36,351 bases of DNA from Methanosarcina sp. DH2 (GCF_020804225.1 NZ_WJBI01000010.1:169942-206292); one strand, 5' to 3'. Shown: positions 16,746-24,355, counted from the stretch's first letter. Made by a program: numbers and translations. Notes: generated by a model not told the origin, from the sequence alone.

Positions 16746-17639
16746 TTATTCTTCTGCAAGTTGTTCAAAGTAACTCTGAATAACACTTCTGTACCCTTCA
16801 GGAAGGTTCTCGTAGTAAGCCTGAGAAGCAGTGGGGTCCGAGTTGTAGATACCTGACTGGACAAATGATTCGTTATTCTGCTCTCCTTCTTCCTGGCTCG
16901 TAAAGCCCTGTCCTGCGCCCGGAGGTATCTTTAAATCCACTTCTGTACCTTCGACTACGATAACGGCAGGTTCTCCAAAAAGTTCGTCATCGTTCTGCGG
17001 ATCTCCGGAAGTCCCGCCATCTTCCTCTACAGAAACAAGATCCGAACCCGATCCCGGCAAGGTAATGGTTTCGATTACTTCATTCATGTCGTAAGGGCTG
17101 AAAGTCGTCTGGTATCCTGTCTGGGCAACATATGCCAGAAGCGCGACAGCAAACACGGTTACCAGGAGATCCTTAGCAAGCTTCTTTCGATTCAGGAAGA
17201 CAGAAGATTTTACAGGCTTCGAATCGATTACGACGCCGCCTATAAGGTCACGGACAATAATGTTATCCGTGTCCCGGTTGTCATAGGCTGTCCTCATCCT
17301 CTCCCTGAGTATAGGGTATTTTTCTTCGAGAAAGGAAATTGCATCTTTCTTATCAGCCCTGTAAAACCTGACTGCTGTAAGTATAAGAGAGAAGATAAAG
17401 GCAAGAGTAACCAACCCCAGAGTCTCAAAGGCAATTTCGGCACCAAGTATGCTGTATTTTGCACCGGTATAAGGTTCGAAGGTGCTGAACATTAAAAAAA
17501 TATCCCTCATGTTAAGGAGTACAAAAAGGGCATAGAGAACCAGAAACGCTGCAAGAAGGTCTGCAAAAACATAGAGTCCCCTATATTTTTTCAGAACCGA
17601 TTCATGTTTATTTACGATATTTTCAATCTCCAGAGCCAT
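16746..17639 (-). CDS. Membrane protein leading the MoxR cluster (unnamed family)
   Basis: This is a 297-residue protein. Two N-terminal helices (about 24-44 and 66-90), a cytosolic loop with a repeated-charge EEKYPILRERMRTAYDNRDT segment, and a third helix (about 155-175) precede an acidic, Gly/Ser-rich exported tail. The tail ends in a conserved-looking YYENLPEGYRSVIQSYFEQL. Comparable membrane proteins sit beside moxR genes in haloarchaea (I recall DUF7502, unchecked). A GGGAG site precedes the ATG. Position suggests it is part of the MoxR/VWA machine, perhaps a membrane scaffold (inference). A repeat-rich gap of about 215 bp separates it from the moxR-like gene. Confidence 0.75.
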   Translation of the reverse strand: MALEIENIVNKHESVLKKYRGLYVFADLLAAFLVLYALFVLLNMRDIFLMFSTFEPYTGAKYSILGAEIAFETLGLVTLAFIFSLILTAVRFYRADKKDAISFLEEKYPILRERMRTAYDNRDTDNIIVRDLIGGVVIDSKPVKSSVFLNRKKLAKDLLVTVFAVALLAYVAQTGYQTTFSPYDMNEVIETITLPGSGSDLVSVEEDGGTSGDPQNDDELFGEPAVIVVEGTEVDLKIPPGAGQGFTSQEEGEQNNESFVQSGIYNSDPTASQAYYENLPEGYRSVIQSYFEQLAEE

Positions 17640-17718
17640 TCTGCTCCCTTCTGCAACCGGAAGTCCCGGCGTTCGCTGTACTTAAGAATGTTCTATAAAG
17701 TTGCATAAAGACATGTGA

Positions 17719-17770
17719 AGATACTATAGAAAGATATTATAGAAAGATACTATATAAAGATACTATATAA
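17719..17770 (-). repeat. Four tandem copies of a 13-bp unit
   Basis: AGATACTATAGAA and its variants (AGATATTATAGAA, AGATACTATATAA twice) run without gaps from 17719 to 17770, in the gap of 291 bp upstream of the membrane-protein gene and downstream of it the pheA 3' end. Confidence 0.9.
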
Positions 17771-17930
17771 AGGTACACGTTCTAGCTGTAAGTTCCAACT
17801 GTTAGTATCTCCCACATGTATCATAGCGGGTCCCCTCTCTGAACCTGAAGCTCTTTTCTGAACCTGAAGGCTCCTGATTGTCCGGAATCCAGAGAAGCTT
17901 GCAGCACCTCTGCGGCCAGAAGGGACCTGT

Positions 17931-18971
17931 TTACGTCCCTGTATTCAAGCCTGATGAACCTGAAGTCTTGAAGGCCGGATAGGAACCCAGTGCCTTTAAT
18001 GTATTGGCTTTTGATTTTGGACCAGCCTTTGATTTTATATCTTCCAGGGCATCTTTTATAAGTGCATCGCTTGTGTGACCTTCAAAATCGATGTAGAAGT
18101 AGTAATCTCCTAGCTCCTTTTTAGAGGGTCTGGACTCTATTTTTGTAAGGTTAATTCCTCTTTTTGCAAAAGCCCCCAGAAGTTCATATAATGCCCCTGG
18201 TCGGTCTTTTTCCAGGTATACGATAAGGGAGGTTTTGCAGGTCGAAAGCCTTACTTTTTCTTTCCCGGTTTCGGGGGTTTCGGGTCTGGAATGTAACTCA
18301 TATCCTGCACTTCTGCAGGGCTCAGAGTAAGGCTCCCTTTTATCACCTGCAGCCTTTAAGGTTTTCTGCGATGAAATTTTTTCTTCAGCCCGGATAACAA
18401 TAAAACGAGTGTGATTTTCTTTTCTGTCCTGGATATTTGAGAGCAGGATTTTCAGCCCGTAACGCTCTGCAGCCTCAGGGGAGGCAATTGCTGCCATTTC
18501 CTCAAATTCCCCTGCCAGTCTGGCTGCATGGGAAGTGCTGCCCGTACTTCGGAGTTCCGCTTCAGGAAAATGCTTCTTCAGGAAATGCCTGCACTGGGCA
18601 AGCCCCTGAGGATGGGAAAGAATAACCTTGATTTTCTCAGGCTCTCCTTTTGAGAGCAGGCAGTGCTCTATTTTGACGACTATTTCTCCAACTATAACAG
18701 CCTCGTTTTCAAGGAGGAGATCGAGAGTTACTCCTACGGAACCCTCTATGGAGTTTTCTACAGGAATCACAGAGATATCTGCTTTTCCTTTAACTGCAGC
18801 CAGGAACGCATCTTCTATGTCTGCGAAGTACCTAAACTCTGCAGCCCTCATGCCATTTTCCAGCGCCCAGAGCTTTGCAGCCCTTTCCGAATACGAGCCT
18901 TCCGGACCCATTACGCCTATAATCATCTGAAGGTTAATTGGGGGGATGGTAATAATAATTTTTGATGGCAT
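17931..18971 (-). CDS. pheA: Prephenate dehydratase with ACT domain
   Basis: This 346-residue enzyme converts prephenate to phenylpyruvate in phenylalanine synthesis. The catalytic PDT domain (about 17-195) begins IIGVMGPEGSYSERAA and contains SVIPVENSIEGSVG (67-80), LSHPQGLAQCRHFL and the active-site STGSTSHAAR (142-151). The C-terminal ACT domain (about 248-325) has the Phe-binding motifs RPGALYELLGAFA and TKIESRPSK, so feedback inhibition by Phe is expected. About 45 polar residues (197-246) separate the two domains, where most relatives have a short joint. The true start may be the internal ATG at 18926 (MIIGVMG), which matches the usual family N-terminus. A dispersed structured repeat lies directly upstream. 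Confidence 0.93.
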   Translation of the reverse strand: MPSKIIITIPPINLQMIIGVMGPEGSYSERAAKLWALENGMRAAEFRYFADIEDAFLAAVKGKADISVIPVENSIEGSVGVTLDLLLENEAVIVGEIVVKIEHCLLSKGEPEKIKVILSHPQGLAQCRHFLKKHFPEAELRSTGSTSHAARLAGEFEEMAAIASPEAAERYGLKILLSNIQDRKENHTRFIVIRAEEKISSQKTLKAAGDKREPYSEPCRSAGYELHSRPETPETGKEKVRLSTCKTSLIVYLEKDRPGALYELLGAFAKRGINLTKIESRPSKKELGDYYFYIDFEGHTSDALIKDALEDIKSKAGPKSKANTLKALGSYPAFKTSGSSGLNTGT

Positions 18972-18978
18972 AGTTACC

Positions 18979-19040
18979 CGCCCGAGTTTCGCTTCGGGAG
19001 CACGAGGTCCTTTTCGCTTCGCTCAAGAGGACTAAGTTAT
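18979..19040 (+). repeat. Structured intergenic repeat, copy 1
   Basis: The first of three related elements. Hairpin 1 is CCCGA (18981) / TCGGG (18998). Hairpin 2 is GTCCTTTT (19007-19014) / AAGAGGAC (19025-19032) with loop CGCTTCGCTC. ACTAAGTTATA follows. It lies between the TrmB gene 3' end and pheA. Read on the minus strand, hairpin 1 is 9 bases before the upstream pheA ATG. Confidence 0.75.
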
Positions 19041-19156
19041 AAGTGTAGAAATAAGCTGAGCTCAGGAGGACTAAGTTATAGCTTTTAGCGGTGAGCTGTG
19101 CTCAAGAGGGCTAATAAGGTACTGATGATAGCTTCGTTCAAGAAGGTTAATCTATA
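19021..19156 (+). repeat. Decaying tandem copies of the element's 3' end
   Basis: GCTCAAGAGGACTAAGTTAT (19021) is followed by GCTCAGGAGGACTAAGTTAT (19060), GCTCAAGAGGGCTAATAAGG (19100) and GTTCAAGAAGGTTAATCTAT (19136). Spacing is 39, 40 and 36 bp and divergence increases away from copy 1. Confidence 0.75.
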
Positions 19157-19221
19157 GTTGATTAATGTTGGTTTTCTATAGAGAGGGATGATTGATGGGA
19201 GCTGGTACCGTGTTTAGCGTC

Positions 19222-20067
19222 TCAGGTTTTCTTCTTATTGATCGTTTGCTTTTCCAGTTCCTCGTGGAGGTCGAGTTTTTCTCCTGTATTCCACAGGAGT
19301 TCAAATTCTTCTTTTAGATTTTTTGCAAGCCCGGTGTCCCGGATTTTTACGACCGAAAGGACTCTGTCCTTGTCTGCGGGATGAGGCTGTAAAAGGACGA
19401 CTACGCTATCATCAACGATGCCGAAACAGGAGTTGAAATTCTGGACCAGCCTGATATCAAGGCCTTTTTTCAGTTTTTCAGGGATTTCTCCCTCCTGATT
19501 TGAGAGCATGGAAGTAAGAGCTCTGAAACGCGGGGAAACCATCAGTCTGATCCGGACTCCTCTGTCAATAGCTTTTGTTATTTCCGGGAGCAGGTAAAAA
19601 ACAATTGGTATTCCGAAAACTGGAGGAAGGATACAGATCGACTTTTTAACTTCTCCGTAAATAGAAACAGCAAATTTTTTAATTTCAGATTCAGTGATAG
19701 CGGTTGTCCAGAAGATTTCATTTTTTCGCTTTTGAATAGGGATAACTGCCAGGGCCTGTTTTGCTTCTTCGATAGAGCCTTTTAAAACCGCGATTTCCCT
19801 TTCGACTTCGGCTTTTCTCCTCTCAAAAATAGTGTCCAGAGAGAGCTCAGGGTCAACTGCCCTGAACTTTTTGGGCCTTGAAGCCTGAACTTCCACAAAC
19901 CCTTTTCCGACCAGGGACTCAAGGACAGAATAAATTTTCCCGTAGGGCACCTCCGAATCTCTGTAGATGGCGCTTGCTTCGGAAACACCGAGTTTCAACA
20001 AAGAAAGATAGGCAGCCGCCTCATAGGCGTTGAGGCCGATATCCTGGAGGAGCCTTTCATTTTGCAT
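19222..20067 (-). CDS. TrmB-family transcriptional regulator
   Basis: This is a 281-residue regulator. The N-terminal winged helix (about 1-75) has the TrmB pattern LLQDIGLNAYEAAAYLSLLK, SEASAIYRDSEVPYGKIYSV and LVGKGFVEV. A coiled-coil helix follows (about 75-110, ERRKAEVEREIAVLKGSIEE). The C-terminal phospholipase-D-like effector domain (about 120-265) contains RGVRIRLMVSPRF and SCFGIVDDSVVVLLQP. TrmB proteins are archaeal regulators of sugar uptake and central metabolism; in Methanosarcina one member (MreA) is a global metabolic regulator, but I cannot say this is it. Its target is unknown. A TATA-like sequence lies on the minus strand near 20168. Confidence 0.87.
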   Translation of the reverse strand: MQNERLLQDIGLNAYEAAAYLSLLKLGVSEASAIYRDSEVPYGKIYSVLESLVGKGFVEVQASRPKKFRAVDPELSLDTIFERRKAEVEREIAVLKGSIEEAKQALAVIPIQKRKNEIFWTTAITESEIKKFAVSIYGEVKKSICILPPVFGIPIVFYLLPEITKAIDRGVRIRLMVSPRFRALTSMLSNQEGEIPEKLKKGLDIRLVQNFNSCFGIVDDSVVVLLQPHPADKDRVLSVVKIRDTGLAKNLKEEFELLWNTGEKLDLHEELEKQTINKKKT

Positions 20068-20162
20068 GCCGAAACTTGGATTTAATATCTTAAAGCAGTT
20101 TCGAAAAAAGATAGGTGCATAAGATGCCAGGAAATACTGACATCTGGTGCAAAAAGTTTCTG

Positions 20163-20172
20163 ATTATATAAG
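20163..20172 (-). promoter_or_regulatory. Candidate TATA box for the TrmB gene
   Basis: On the minus strand CCTTATATAATC resembles a TATA box about 100 bp before the TrmB ATG at 20067, implying a leader of about 70 nt. Confidence 0.35.
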
Positions 20173-20245
20173 GAAATTTTCTGGCTCCGGAAGGTCCGGA
20201 AAAGATATGCCTGGCCTTAAACGGTTCTCAGTTTATATTTTAATT

Positions 20246-20608
20246 TCATTTGAGTAATTTCAGCGCGTCTCTGCAAGCTGCTACGGCAGGCGCCCCCGAG
20301 GTTATGAATATGACGTCCATAACTTCCATAATTTCCTCTTTGGTAGCGCCGTTCTTGAGTGCACTCTGCATCTGTACAACAGTACACCTTTCACACTGCT
20401 TGGATGCAACGACTGCAAGCGCGATCAGAATCTTGGTCTTTGCAGGCAGAGCACCATCTGACAGCAACTTTTTGTTACACCTGTTATATTTTTTCGTTGA
20501 CTCACTGTCAAGACATCCAAGTATCTCAAGAATATGCGGAGTAAATCCCAGTTTCTCACTCATACTTTCCAGTAATTCTTCATGTTCCAGATCTTTATGC
20601 TCTTCCAT
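20246..20608 (-). CDS. Carboxymuconolactone decarboxylase family (AhpD-like) protein
   Basis: This 120-residue protein is all-helical and of the CMD/AhpD family. The core is [20 protein letters not shown] and a redox CxxC (Cys72, Cys75: CERC), then [20 protein letters not shown]. AhpD-type members use the CxxC and a following His to reduce peroxiredoxin. Here CxxCxxxH reads CERCTVVQ, so the His is Gln, and the Glu-x-x-x-Cys relay is also altered. It may be a thiol-redox protein without peroxidase activity (inference). It stands alone, with the redox genes 20797-24847 nearby. Confidence 0.88.
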   Translation of the reverse strand: MEEHKDLEHEELLESMSEKLGFTPHILEILGCLDSESTKKYNRCNKKLLSDGALPAKTKILIALAVVASKQCERCTVVQMQSALKNGATKEEIMEVMDVIFITSGAPAVAACRDALKLLK

Positions 20609-20796
20609 AGTGGTTAACCCCCATTTGAAATTACATTAAAATCTATGTGCATATTATTTATCTATTCCTGAGGCCCTGAGGCTCCGGATGCGAACTCTCA
20701 AAAAGGACAGGTTGGGAGAGAAAATAAAGTGCAGCCAGCCAGAGATGGGAATGAATCTATAGTTGAATTCATAAATAAAAGAGTGGGGAGAATAGA

Positions 20797-21351
20797 ATGA
20801 AACCAACCGATGACCTGAGAGAAGAACACAGGGCTGTCAAACTGATGCTGAAAATCCTCGACAGCATCTGTACGAGTATAGAGTCCGGAAGGAGTGTTAA
20901 ACAGGAGCACCTCGAGGGACTCGTAGAATTCATGAAAGTATTCGTGGATAAGTGCCATCACACAAAAGAAGAGGCTTACCTTTTCCCTGAAATGGAAAAG
21001 GCAGAAATTCCAGGTGCAAGCGAGTTGATAACTTCTCTTAAGAAAGAACACGAACAGGGGAGAGAATATGTCCGCAGAATAGGAGAGGCAGTTTCAAAAA
21101 AGGTGTGGGACAGAGCAGGCTCGCCCATGATTGAGGATTCACAGGCATATATCCGGCTTTTGACCCAGCATACCGATAAAGAGGATAATAACCTTTTTCC
21201 GATGGCTGATGCCCATTTTGAGGTGGAAGTGCAAAAGGAGTTGCTTGACTCTTTTGAGATTGTGGAAAATGAAGAAATAGGTGCAGGCAAGCACGAAGAG
21301 TTCCACATGCTGCTGCACGGTCTCAGAGATAGATACGTAGAGCCTGAGTGA
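20797..21351 (+). CDS. Hemerythrin-domain protein
   Basis: This 184-residue four-helix protein has hemerythrin-type metal ligands: His11 (REEHRAV), His54/55 and Glu59 (KCHHTKEEAYLFPEME), His85 (LKKEHEQG), and His125 with Glu129 (TQHTDKEDNNLFP). It probably binds a di-iron centre and senses, stores or detoxifies O2 or NO. In anaerobic archaea such proteins are linked to oxidative or nitrosative stress. A GGGGAG site precedes the ATG. It is convergent with the ferredoxin gene, with structured repeat copy 2 in between. Confidence 0.92.
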   Translation: MKPTDDLREEHRAVKLMLKILDSICTSIESGRSVKQEHLEGLVEFMKVFVDKCHHTKEEAYLFPEMEKAEIPGASELITSLKKEHEQGREYVRRIGEAVSKKVWDRAGSPMIEDSQAYIRLLTQHTDKEDNNLFPMADAHFEVEVQKELLDSFEIVENEEIGAGKHEEFHMLLHGLRDRYVEPE

Positions 21352-21377
21352 GTTTGTGAGACTATTTACTCTTCAAG

Positions 21378-21510
21378 CTCCCGAGCTTCGCTGCCCGAGT
21401 TTCGCTTCGGGAGCACAGGAAATCGGAGATTTTCTGGAAGTTGCACTGCAAGTGCAACAGCACGAGGTCCGTTTCACTCGCTTTGCTCGTTCAAGCAGAC
21501 GGACTAATTT
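21378..21510 (+). repeat. Structured intergenic repeat, copy 2 (expanded)
   Basis: This copy lies between the convergent hemerythrin and ferredoxin genes. CTCCCGA (21378-21384) pairs with TCGGGAG (21407-21413). An insert unique to this copy adds two hairpins (AAATC/GATTT 21420-21432; TTGCACT/AGTGCAA 21441-21457). The second conserved hairpin is GTCCGTTT (21467-21474) / AGACGGAC (21497-21504), followed by TAATTTA. At the fifth pair, T-A of copies 1 and 3 becomes G-C here. Confidence 0.75.
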
Positions 21511-21528
21511 AGATTGAGGTTAAACGGA

Positions 21529-21897
21529 TCAGCCATGGATCAACCTGGGCAGGCAGCGAGTACAGACCCAGAGGCTTTCCATATTGTGCCTGAGGGGCAT
21601 GAGGTAATGGGTATCTTCTCCGGCTCCGCATTCAAAGCAGTGAATTGAAACATCTTTCTTTTTTGGTTGGGCTTCGGCTTTTTCCCTGTTAAATTCAACT
21701 GTGTGCCTTTCTTCAATAGAGAGGGCGCCTTCAGGACAGATCCCGATACAGTAGCCCATACCATCACAGAGTTCTTCGGATACGACTTTTGCTTTGCCGT
21801 TAATGATTTGAATAGCGCCTTCAGCGCAGGGTGCAACACATTTTCCGCAGCCTGTGCATTTTTCCTCGTCAATTTTTATAATTGTTCGTTTTACCAT
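21529..21897 (-). CDS. Ferredoxin with C-terminal CxxC pair
   Basis: This 122-residue iron-sulfur protein has a first cluster motif CTGCGKCVAPC (Cys14, 17, 20, 24). The second is CDGMGYCIGICPEGA (Cys44, 50, 54) and lacks one of the usual four Cys, so cluster II may be [3Fe-4S] or use another ligand. A charged linker leads to a C-terminal pair of CxxC motifs (Cys87/90 and Cys112/115) resembling a zinc ribbon or rubredoxin-like knuckle. This form of dicluster ferredoxin is common in anaerobes. It could carry electrons to the small sulfite reductase nearby (inference from neighbourhood). A GGGGGTT sequence precedes the ATG. Confidence 0.9.
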   Translation of the reverse strand: MVKRTIIKIDEEKCTGCGKCVAPCAEGAIQIINGKAKVVSEELCDGMGYCIGICPEGALSIEERHTVEFNREKAEAQPKKKDVSIHCFECGAGEDTHYLMPLRHNMESLWVCTRCLPRLIHG

Positions 21898-21965
21898 GAA
21901 AATTAACCCCCTTCCTTTAGGTCTACACCTTTTACAGAGAGATATTATTTGATTTGCCGAAGAAA

Positions 21966-22427
21966 TCAGATATCGGTTAACATTAACTGCAGTTTGAAGT
22001 CCTGCAAATACCCTTCCCTGTACAATGTTACTTTATAATCATTTATTAGCTTGCTCATTTTACAGGTATACTTAATGAAATCCGTGCCTGCTTCCCCTTT
22101 GAACAGTATTCTTTCTGCTTTCTCCAGAAGTTCCGGGTAAATAAATACCAGTTCTTCTTTGGTGTGTAAAAAGAGAGCAGAAAAATCCCTGTGAATGCCC
22201 ATGCTTCTTTTCAAAAGCTCCGTATTTAAGGTATCTTCAGAGATATAGTTCTTAAATTTTAGATAAGCATGAAAATTCGCTATGTTCTGATTTAAAGAGT
22301 TCAGAATCGAATACAAGATATTATCGGTTGTAGGAAGGGGAAGGTCCTGAAGCTCAGGATTTGCGCCCTCATAGTTTTCATCTTCTTCAACATCTTTGTC
22401 TCTATCCTGCGATGTATCATGGTCCAT
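21966..22427 (-). CDS. Hypothetical protein, acidic N-terminus
   Basis: I do not recognise a family. I take the ATG at 22427 (MDHDTSQDRD), which follows an AGGA ribosome site, rather than an in-frame TTG at 22451. The protein has 153 residues. The first 25 are very acidic and probably disordered. The rest is predicted helical (LYSILNSLNQNIANFHAYLK; LLEKAERILFKGEAGTDFIK) with no Cys motif and no membrane segment. It lies between the ferredoxin and CGGC genes on the same strand, 69 bp from the ferredoxin. Confidence 0.65.
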   Translation of the reverse strand: MDHDTSQDRDKDVEEDENYEGANPELQDLPLPTTDNILYSILNSLNQNIANFHAYLKFKNYISEDTLNTELLKRSMGIHRDFSALFLHTKEELVFIYPELLEKAERILFKGEAGTDFIKYTCKMSKLINDYKVTLYREGYLQDFKLQLMLTDI

Positions 22428-22588
22428 TTTATCATCCTGGTATACCCACAACTTGCATTCTCAGTCTATTATTCGCAATTTGGATTTTGAAAAGAACTAA
22501 ATTTTGAACTGAGCTTTTATCCCATCAAAAGGCTTTTTCAGCCAATGGGAGTAAACTCTTTTATCCTATTTTGTTAAATTTGGGATTT

Positions 22589-22969
22589 TTAGTGGTGTGT
22601 TCCTTCCACCACTTTTATACCCGCATCCCGAATTGTCTTTCTGATAAGATATATATTGGGACATTTCGGATATCTGTCCTCCATGAGCATGCAGGAACTC
22701 ATGTGCACGACATCGAGGTTATGCTTTTTCAGAGCTTTTAGTAGCCTGTAAACCCTTCTTCCGGAGCAGCCCCCACATGTAAAGAAAGCAATTATCTGCG
22801 CTTCCCCATCATATTCCTTGAAGTGAGACTTCCTCTCATTGAAGGCTTTGAAGCAGCCTACTCCGGGACAGGTTTCAGAAACAATATCACAGCGGACGAC
22901 TGCGATTTTTGTTGGGTTTGTTTTCTCAGCCAATTTTACCACAGTCCTGCCCGAATATCTTTTAGTCAT
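22589..22969 (-). CDS. CGGC-domain protein
   Basis: This 126-residue protein belongs to the CGGC family (PF08821), named for its central Cys-Gly-Gly-Cys (65-68, FFTCGGCSGRR). It also has Cys27 (IAVVRCDIVSETCPGVGCF), Cys34, Cys39, Cys93 (MSSCML) and Cys103 (YPKCPN), so it probably binds a metal or iron-sulfur centre. No function is established for the family. It is 9 bases downstream of the cupin gene on the same strand and thus co-transcribed with it. It may act in metal or sulfur handling alongside the sulfite reductase (inference). Confidence 0.9.
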   Translation of the reverse strand: MTKRYSGRTVVKLAEKTNPTKIAVVRCDIVSETCPGVGCFKAFNERKSHFKEYDGEAQIIAFFTCGGCSGRRVYRLLKALKKHNLDVVHMSSCMLMEDRYPKCPNIYLIRKTIRDAGIKVVEGTHH

Positions 22970-22978
22970 AAATCCCTT

Positions 22979-23317
22979 TTACAGAAGGCGAGTGGGCTCA
23001 GTCTGCCTCGGAACTTTTACAACAAGCACCCTGAATATCCCGTCACTGGGGTTCAGAAGGCGGTGAGGGATCTTTGCAGGGCTCTCGATCAGCATATCCC
23101 TGCTTACTTCTTCCTGTTCATCCCCTATCTCGACTACACCTTTTCCCTCGAGAATATAGAAAAACACATCCACAGGTGTGATATGCTTTTTTAAAACTTC
23201 ACCTGGCTTGAGTTCGATGTGTACCGCCTGGGCGTGTTCAGTATCATAGAGCAAGCGTACGCTCACATTGTGAGGGTTAGGCTTTTCCGGCGAAGATTTC
23301 ATCTCAATAGTTTTCAT
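22979..23317 (-). CDS. Cupin-domain protein
   Basis: This 112-residue single-domain cupin has cupin motif 1 around LKPGEVLKKHITPVDVFFYILEGKG (32-56) and motif 2 around SPAKIPHRLLNPSDGIFRVL (80-99). The metal ligands expected in the fold are partly present (His45 region, Glu53, His87). It probably binds a metal and a small ligand; no substrate can be named. A GGGGAG site lies 5 bases before the ATG. It is the first gene of a two-gene unit with the CGGC protein. Confidence 0.85.
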   Translation of the reverse strand: MKTIEMKSSPEKPNPHNVSVRLLYDTEHAQAVHIELKPGEVLKKHITPVDVFFYILEGKGVVEIGDEQEEVSRDMLIESPAKIPHRLLNPSDGIFRVLVVKVPRQTEPTRLL

Positions 23318-23660
23318 TTAACTCTCCCCTTTCGGACTATATTTTGCTTTTTTGCTGCCGTATTTTGTCAGAGTAACCTGAGTGTTTTTAACCGAGCACC
23401 CATTTATCCCGCATATACATTCTGGAATCCGTTTCATATATGTCTGATCACTATAAACTTATTAGATCAGTCTCTAAACCAGCTTTTTTGCTGGATTCAG
23501 CTATATCAGAGCCTGAGAATCTGAACCTCAAGCCCTGAAAGGAAATAAGGCTCGATATTCATGGAGGAAACATATCACACAGTTGCTGGAGGTCAAACAG
23601 CGGATGTCGAGTTTTAATAAAACGCCTGTAAGGCAAAAGATTTATAATTTAACACGTAAG
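23318..23660. other. Gap between cupin and sulfite-reductase genes
   Basis: This 343-base gap contains an inverted repeat, CTGATC (23444-23449) / GATCAG (23465-23470), around a minus-strand AGTTTATAG TATA-like sequence, which may be a promoter and operator for the cupin-CGGC unit. A CCAGC / GCTGG hairpin with a T6 loop lies at 23479-23494. No gene was seen. Confidence 0.45.
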
Positions 23661-24320
23661 TTACAACCCAACCTGCGTTTTGAACTCGTCCAGACCCATA
23701 TCTTCAATAAACTTTCCAAGCCTCTTTTTTGTGCCGGAGCTTTTGTAAAAGTTAAGGATTCTGTCCACGACTTCAAGGACCTCAGCTTCGGAAAGTTCCT
23801 TTGCTACAACCTGGGCAAGCCTTGGCATTGCAGCAGCAGAACCCCCGACCATGAGGTTGTATCCCTTTGCTGTACCCATTAACCCTATATCCTTAATAGC
23901 AGGCTCAGCACATGAGTTCGGACAACCGCTAACTCCTATTTTCAATTTGGAAGGCATCGACATCCCGTGATATTTTTCATCCAATTTGAGACCCAGGCTT
24001 ACTGCATCCTGTTTTCCCTGCTTGCAGAAAGTTGTCCCCGGACAGAACTTAACGCTTCTCACACAGAGCCCTATTGCTGCCCCTGGTTTAATGCCAAGGT
24101 CAGCCCAGACATTATCAAGGTCCTCTTCTTTCAGACCCACAATTGCAATTCTCTGTGCAGAGGTTGCTTTCAGAGCAGCTGCCCCATATTTTTTCGCAAC
24201 TTCAGCAATTTTTATGAGAGTATCAGGGTCCACGATTCCGCCCGGGAGATGTGGGGCTATTGCGTATGTCTCACGGTCTCTCTGAACGATTGCGCCTTTT
24301 TCCGGTAAATTGTCTTTCAC
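23661..24320 (-). CDS. Small siroheme sulfite/nitrite reductase-like protein
   Basis: This 219-residue protein matches the low-molecular-weight sulfite reductase known from Methanosarcina barkeri (P590) and related methanogens, about half the size of ordinary SiR subunits. The siroheme/[4Fe-4S] ligands are C-x5-C ... C-x3-C: Cys93 and Cys99 (FCPGTTFCKQGKQ), Cys133 and Cys137 (GVSGCPNSCAEPAIKDIG). An N-terminal ferredoxin-like half domain (GGIVDPDTLIKIAEVAKKYG; KATSAQRIAIVGL) precedes them. It may reduce sulfite for assimilation or detoxification; the physiological substrate is not settled. The start is GTG at 24320 with an AAGGA site. The divergent HxlR gene probably controls it. Confidence 0.9.
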   Translation of the reverse strand: MKDNLPEKGAIVQRDRETYAIAPHLPGGIVDPDTLIKIAEVAKKYGAAALKATSAQRIAIVGLKEEDLDNVWADLGIKPGAAIGLCVRSVKFCPGTTFCKQGKQDAVSLGLKLDEKYHGMSMPSKLKIGVSGCPNSCAEPAIKDIGLMGTAKGYNLMVGGSAAAMPRLAQVVAKELSEAEVLEVVDRILNFYKSSGTKKRLGKFIEDMGLDEFKTQVGL

Positions 24321-24355
24321 GGTTGATCCTTTCTCCTTATTTTTATTATAGAGTT

